From: Serratia proteamaculans
Lineage (GTDB): Bacteria > Pseudomonadota > Gammaproteobacteria > Enterobacterales > Enterobacteriaceae
Assembly (NCBI RefSeq): GCF_013337185.1
Contig: NZ_SWDE01000002.1
Span: 637,575 to 701,574 of the forward strand
Direction: 5' to 3'
Length of the DNA stretch: 64,000 nucleotides
Shown: positions 60,603 to 64,000 of the stretch, piece by piece
How the letters are laid out: every line of letters begins with the position of its first letter
How positions within the stretch are numbered: the first letter of the stretch is position 1
Made by a program: the position numbers and the translations under genes
Notes under the pieces: generated by a model
The model's input: only the letters and a program-made list of their open reading frames with translations
Databases searched by the model: none
What the model was told of the DNA's origin: nothing

Positions 60603-61544
60603 TCAGTTGTTACACCAAGGGTAACCCCCATCACGTATCACTTCGCGCCCCATCAGGCTAAAGACGTCGCTCTTGCGCGTCAGCCGTTCGTGCCACCAGC
60701 TAAATCCGGCGCCCTTGCTGGCCGGGTGCCAGGCCAGCCAAATCATTTCGTCACCTTTTTGCATATCGACCGGTACCGTCACCAGTTCACCACTCGCCAG
60801 CTCTTTTTCTATCAGCGCCGGTGGCAGGAAGCCGTGCCCAATGCCGCGCTTGAGGAGCGCCAGCTTGCTTTCGACGTCGCACACCACCAGTTGACGCTGC
60901 AACGGCATGGTACCGTGATTGCGCTTGGGCAACTCGTGGCTGCTGTCGGCTATCACCACCACGATATCGTTCAGCCGCTGGTTTTTGTCCACCGGCTTTT
61001 TCTGCGCCGCAAAGGGATGCGAAGGTGAAACGCACAAAACAAAATTCAGCTTGCCGAGCATCAGCGTCTTGGCCTGCACGCTGTCCGGGATCTGGCCGAT
61101 GGCGATAATCAAATCCGCCCGGTTGTTCTTCAAAGCATCCCAGGTGCCATTCAGCGCTTCCCGCTGTACCGCAATGTTGGCATTCGGGCTGTGCTGGATA
61201 TAGTCGCGGATATCCTGAGTGATAGTTTCCAGTGGAAAGAAATTATCAACGACGATGCGGATATTATTATCAAGTTTTGGGATGTTTCTCACCCTGCTTT
61301 CAAGATCCTGCACCGCATTTAAAATCCAACCGCCTTCCTGCAGCAGGAATTCCCCTTCATCTGTCAGGGTAATCATCGGGCCATTACGATGAAAAAGTTT
61401 CACGCAGAGTTTACTTTCAATATTGGATACCCGATAGGATATCGCCGAAGGCGTTTTATGCAATGCCTCCGCCGCCATTGAGAAAGAGCCGGTACTTTTT
61501 ATGGTGCTGATTATTTTAATCGCATCCAGGGATAATCTAGTCAT
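60603..61544 (-). CDS. chiR: LysR-family chitinase regulator ChiR
   Basis: A 313-residue LysR-type regulator: HTH at about residues 4-62 (IKIISTIKSTGSFSMAAEALHKTPSAISYRVSNIESKLCVKLF), effector domain from about 92. It lies between chiB and cbp21, which is the location of ChiR in Serratia marcescens, where it is needed for production of the chitinases and of Cbp21. Divergent from cbp21. Confidence 0.92.
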   Translation of the reverse strand: MTRLSLDAIKIISTIKSTGSFSMAAEALHKTPSAISYRVSNIESKLCVKLFHRNGPMITLTDEGEFLLQEGGWILNAVQDLESRVRNIPKLDNNIRIVVDNFFPLETITQDIRDYIQHSPNANIAVQREALNGTWDALKNNRADLIIAIGQIPDSVQAKTLMLGKLNFVLCVSPSHPFAAQKKPVDKNQRLNDIVVVIADSSHELPKRNHGTMPLQRQLVVCDVESKLALLKRGIGHGFLPPALIEKELASGELVTVPVDMQKGDEMIWLAWHPASKGAGFSWWHERLTRKSDVFSLMGREVIRDGGYPWCNN

Positions 61545-61949
61545 ACAAATTCCTCTTTGAAATAAAATAAGAAAAAATTGACACTAAATTCCCAAGTGGT
61601 TGGCGCGTAAAAGTCGTTCAAGTCACACAAGAGTAAGTAAAACCACAAGCAATATACTCCATATCGGAGAACGTCATCTGAAAGACTATTCATCAATCCT
61701 TTAAATAAAATTCATCATGACGCCGTTTTTTTAGACAGCAGTGTTTAAATAAATTCAACCAAGAAACGAAAGACAATCATCATAATAATTTTAGTTAATA
61801 GCCTATAAAACATTCCACCCTGACGGCCGAGACTAAGAGTAAAAATAAAACAAGCCGCCAAGAATGATGTTTTTAATTTCGTTAATAACCTCTCATTTCA
61901 CCGGTGAAATAAATCCGACTTACAATACAACTTCAGTCAGGAGTGACTT
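61545..61949. other. chiR / cbp21 divergent regulatory region
   Basis: This 405-bp strongly AT-rich region has no supported gene. It holds a perfect 16-bp palindrome at 61895-61910 close to cbp21. It should contain the chiR and cbp21 promoters. The remainder shows no repeat or structured RNA that I can define. Confidence 0.6.
61895..61910. promoter_or_regulatory. Perfect 16-bp palindrome upstream of cbp21
   Basis: ATTTCACCGGTGAAAT is a perfect inverted repeat ending 39 bases before the cbp21 ATG, with the T-N11-A spacing of LysR sites. It is a candidate regulator site for cbp21, possibly for ChiR. Confidence 0.5.
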
Positions 61950-62543
61950 ATGAACAATACTTCCCGTACCCTTATGTCCCTTGGTCTGCTGAGCGCCGCA
62001 CTGTTCGGCGTATCGCAACAGGCTGCCGCCCACGGCTATGTCGAAACCCCGGCCAGCCGTTCCTACCAGTGCAAGCTGCAACTCAATACCCAATGCGGCA
62101 GCGTGCAATACGAACCGCAAAGCGTTGAAGGGCTGAAAGGCTTCCCACAGGCCGGGCCGGCAGATGGGCATATCGCCAGCGCCGACAAATCCACCTTCTT
62201 CGAGCTGGATCAGCAAACCCCAACCCGCTGGAACAAAATCAACCTGCACACCGGTGCCAACTCCTTCACCTGGACGCTCACGGCTCGCCATAGCACCACC
62301 AGCTGGCGTTATTTCATTACCAAGCCGAACTGGGATGCCTCCCAGCCGCTGACCCGTGCGTCGTTTGACCTGACACCGTTCTGCCAACAGAACGACGGCG
62401 GCGCGATCCCTGCCGCGCAGGTCACCCACCACTGCAACATACCGGCAGACCGTAGTGGTTCGCACGTGATCCTCGCCGTGTGGGATGTGGCAGATACGGC
62501 CAATGCCTTCTATCAGGCAATTGACGTTAATTTGACTAAATAA
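61950..62543 (+). CDS. cbp21: Chitin-active lytic polysaccharide monooxygenase Cbp21 (AA10)
   Basis: A 197-residue secreted copper enzyme that cleaves crystalline chitin oxidatively and helps the chitinases. Signal peptide residues 1-27 (QQAAA/HGYV) exposes His28 at the mature N-terminus; with His114 (TARHSTTSW) it forms the histidine brace that holds copper. Two Cys pairs are present as in Serratia marcescens Cbp21. A good site AGGAG precedes the ATG. In Serratia the protein crosses the outer envelope through the type 10 system. Confidence 0.96.
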   Translation: MNNTSRTLMSLGLLSAALFGVSQQAAAHGYVETPASRSYQCKLQLNTQCGSVQYEPQSVEGLKGFPQAGPADGHIASADKSTFFELDQQTPTRWNKINLHTGANSFTWTLTARHSTTSWRYFITKPNWDASQPLTRASFDLTPFCQQNDGGAIPAAQVTHHCNIPADRSGSHVILAVWDVADTANAFYQAIDVNLTK

Positions 62544-62562
62544 TAAGGAGGGGGAATACCGC

Positions 62563-62596
62563 AGGGTTCAGCCGGGTGCTGAACCCTTTTTTATTG
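62563..62596 (+). terminator. Terminator after cbp21
   Basis: The 9-bp stem AGGGTTCAG/CTGAACCCT with a seven-base loop runs into TTTTTTATT. It ends the cbp21 transcript ahead of the talA region. Confidence 0.9.
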
Positions 62597-62828
62597 TCTG
62601 TTGCCGCTTATAAGCCTGATTTTTCTCATCAAGCCCCGCTTTTTTGCCTCCCAGCTACGGCCGTAAAGCCGCAGTCTGCCTGGCTTTGGAGGGGATCCAT
62701 CGTTCTTATCCATTGCAACAATCAGAAAAAGCGCATTTTAATCGGCAGGCTTCTGATGCAGTGTGTGCAGCCTACGATGGAAAACGTTCTCATTTCCCTA
62801 CATTGACGTTTGGTCAAGGAGCTTATAA

Positions 62829-63779
62829 ATGAATCAACTGGATGCACTCAAGCAGCTAACCACGGTTGTAGCCGACAGCGGCGACATCGAATCGATCCGT
62901 CAGTTCGAACCGCAAGACGCCACCACCAACCCTTCACTGATCCTGAAGGCCGCTGCACTGCCTCAATATAAGCCACTGATCCTCGAAGCCCTGAGCTATG
63001 CCCGCCAGCAAGGCGGCAGCAAAGAAACCCAATTGATTAATGCCTGCGACAAACTGGCGGTCAATATCGGCGTCGAAATCCTGAAAAGCGTGCCGGGCCG
63101 TATTTCCACCGAAGTGGATGCCCGCCTGTCCTTCGACCGCGGTATGTGCGTGGCCAAGGCGCGCAAGCTGATCGCGCTGTATCAGCAACAGGGCATTGAT
63201 AAGTCACGTATTCTGATCAAGCTGGCTTCTACCTGGGAAGGCATCAAAGCCGCCGAGGAGCTGGAAAAAGAAGGCATCAACACCAACCTGACGCTGCTGT
63301 TCTCTTTCGCCCAGGCCCGCGCCTGTGCCGAAGCCGGCGTGTTCCTGATTTCACCTTTCGTTGGCCGTATCTATGACTGGTATCAGGCTAAACAGCCTGC
63401 GGCTGACTACGACGCCGAGCAGGATCCAGGCGTGAAATCAGTGCGCAACATTTATGAATACTACAAACAGCACCGTTATCAGACGGTGATTATGGGTGCC
63501 AGCTTCCGCAAGGTAGAGCAAATTCTGGCCCTGGCCGGTTGCGATCGCCTGACCATCGCACCAAACCTGCTGGAACAACTCAAACAAAGCGAGCAACCGG
63601 TCGAGCGTAAATTGACGCCATCCACCGAAGGTTTCCATCAGCCTGCCCCACTGGCAGAATCTGAATTCCGTTGGCAGCACAATCAGGACGCCATGGCGGT
63701 TGAAAAACTGGCCGAAGGTATCCGTCTGTTCGCCGTTGACCAGCAGAAGCTGGAAGACATGCTGGCCGCCGAACTGTAA
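62829..63779 (+). CDS. talA: Transaldolase
   Basis: A 316-residue transaldolase of the non-oxidative pentose phosphate pathway. The Schiff-base Lys131 is in [21 protein letters not shown]; the N-terminal Asp is in [10 protein letters not shown]. It matches the TalA/TalB type. I use talA because it lies with a transketolase gene next to the maeB region, as in E. coli. A Shine-Dalgarno AAGGAGC precedes the ATG. Confidence 0.92.
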   Translation: MNQLDALKQLTTVVADSGDIESIRQFEPQDATTNPSLILKAAALPQYKPLILEALSYARQQGGSKETQLINACDKLAVNIGVEILKSVPGRISTEVDARLSFDRGMCVAKARKLIALYQQQGIDKSRILIKLASTWEGIKAAEELEKEGINTNLTLLFSFAQARACAEAGVFLISPFVGRIYDWYQAKQPAADYDAEQDPGVKSVRNIYEYYKQHRYQTVIMGASFRKVEQILALAGCDRLTIAPNLLEQLKQSEQPVERKLTPSTEGFHQPAPLAESEFRWQHNQDAMAVEKLAEGIRLFAVDQQKLEDMLAAEL

Positions 63780-63796
63780 TTACACTGGAGTAAAAC

Positions 63797-64000
63797 ATGT
63801 CCTCTCGTAAAGAGCTTGCCAACGCCATCCGCGCACTCAGCATGGACGCCGTACAAAAAGCAAATTCCGGCCACCCGGGTGCACCTATGGGCATGGCGGA
63901 CATCGCCGAAGTCCTCTGGCGTGACTACCTGAACCACAACCCGACCAACCCGCACTGGGCTGACCGTGACCGCTTCGTCCTCTCCAACGGCCATGGCTCC
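63797..64000 (+). CDS. tktB: Transketolase, 5' part
   Basis: The first 68 residues of a thiamine-diphosphate transketolase, cut by the window's right edge. The start [30 protein letters not shown] is seen over residues 1-30, with His26 as the conserved active-site region. The gap of 17 bases after talA suggests one transcript. Context supports tktB, though the N-terminus reads as close to E. coli TktA; the symbol is therefore tentative. Confidence 0.85.
   Translation, partial: MSSRKELANAIRALSMDAVQKANSGHPGAPMGMADIAEVLWRDYLNHNPTNPHWADRDRFVLSNGHGS

Overview
The window is a chromosomal segment of an enterobacterium, almost certainly Serratia. The ChiB, ChiR and Cbp21 proteins look nearly the same as those I remember from Serratia marcescens, and a ChiWXYZ-type secretion cassette sits beside chiB. 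The housekeeping blocks (ypeB-ligA-zipA, cysZ-cysK-ptsHI-crr, cysMAWTP, yfeXYZ-ypeA-amiA-hemF, maeB-talA-tkt) follow the E. coli order, but species-specific cargo sits at the junctions. I cannot fix the species from this window.

Layout. (1) 1-13.3 kb: catecholate siderophore locus. It holds fepB (partial), entS, fepDGC, entF, ybdZ, fes and fepA, in the E. coli arrangement. A 201-bp palindromic element occupies the place of fepE. Fur-box-like sites lie in the entS/fepD and fes/fepA divergent regions. (2) 13.3-21 kb: an orphan DppA-like binding protein, the budAB acetoin genes with a LysR gene, and an isolated eutBC pair. (3) 21-24.5 kb: a nucleotidyltransferase-fold protein, a FlxA-like coiled-coil protein and the divergent yfeR/yfeH pair. 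(4) 24.3-32.8 kb: ypeB-ligA-zipA, cysZ, cysK and ptsH-ptsI-crr. (5) 32.8-40.1 kb: a two-component pair resembling RssA/RssB of Serratia swarming, then cysM and the sulfate/thiosulfate importer cysPTWA. (6) 40.2-46.1 kb: yfeX, yfeY, yfeZ, a YgiW-like OB-fold protein, ypeA, and amiA-hemF-yaiI.

(7) 46.1-52.5 kb is the most intriguing region. Four same-strand genes encode a ChaN-family lipoprotein, a TonB/HasB-like energy transducer, an exported S9 oligopeptidase and a HasR-like TonB-dependent receptor. Fur-box-like sites lie before the first and the second gene. Together they suggest an iron-regulated import route for heme or a hemoprotein that includes its own protease. (8) 52.6-55 kb: mmuPM with a MetJ-box-like operator, then maeB. 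(9) 57.4-62.6 kb: a chitin-use and secretion island inserted between maeB and talA. It carries the holin/endopeptidase/spanin cassette chiWXYZ (type 10 secretion), chiB, chiR and the chitin-active LPMO cbp21. (10) 62.8-64 kb: talA and the 5' end of a transketolase gene.

Recurring themes are iron (siderophore uptake, the Fur-linked receptor/protease locus, heme synthesis), sulfur (cys genes, mmuPM) and chitin. I see no rRNA, tRNA, CRISPR array, insertion sequence or complete prophage. The phage-like lysis genes near 58 kb belong to the chitinase secretion system.
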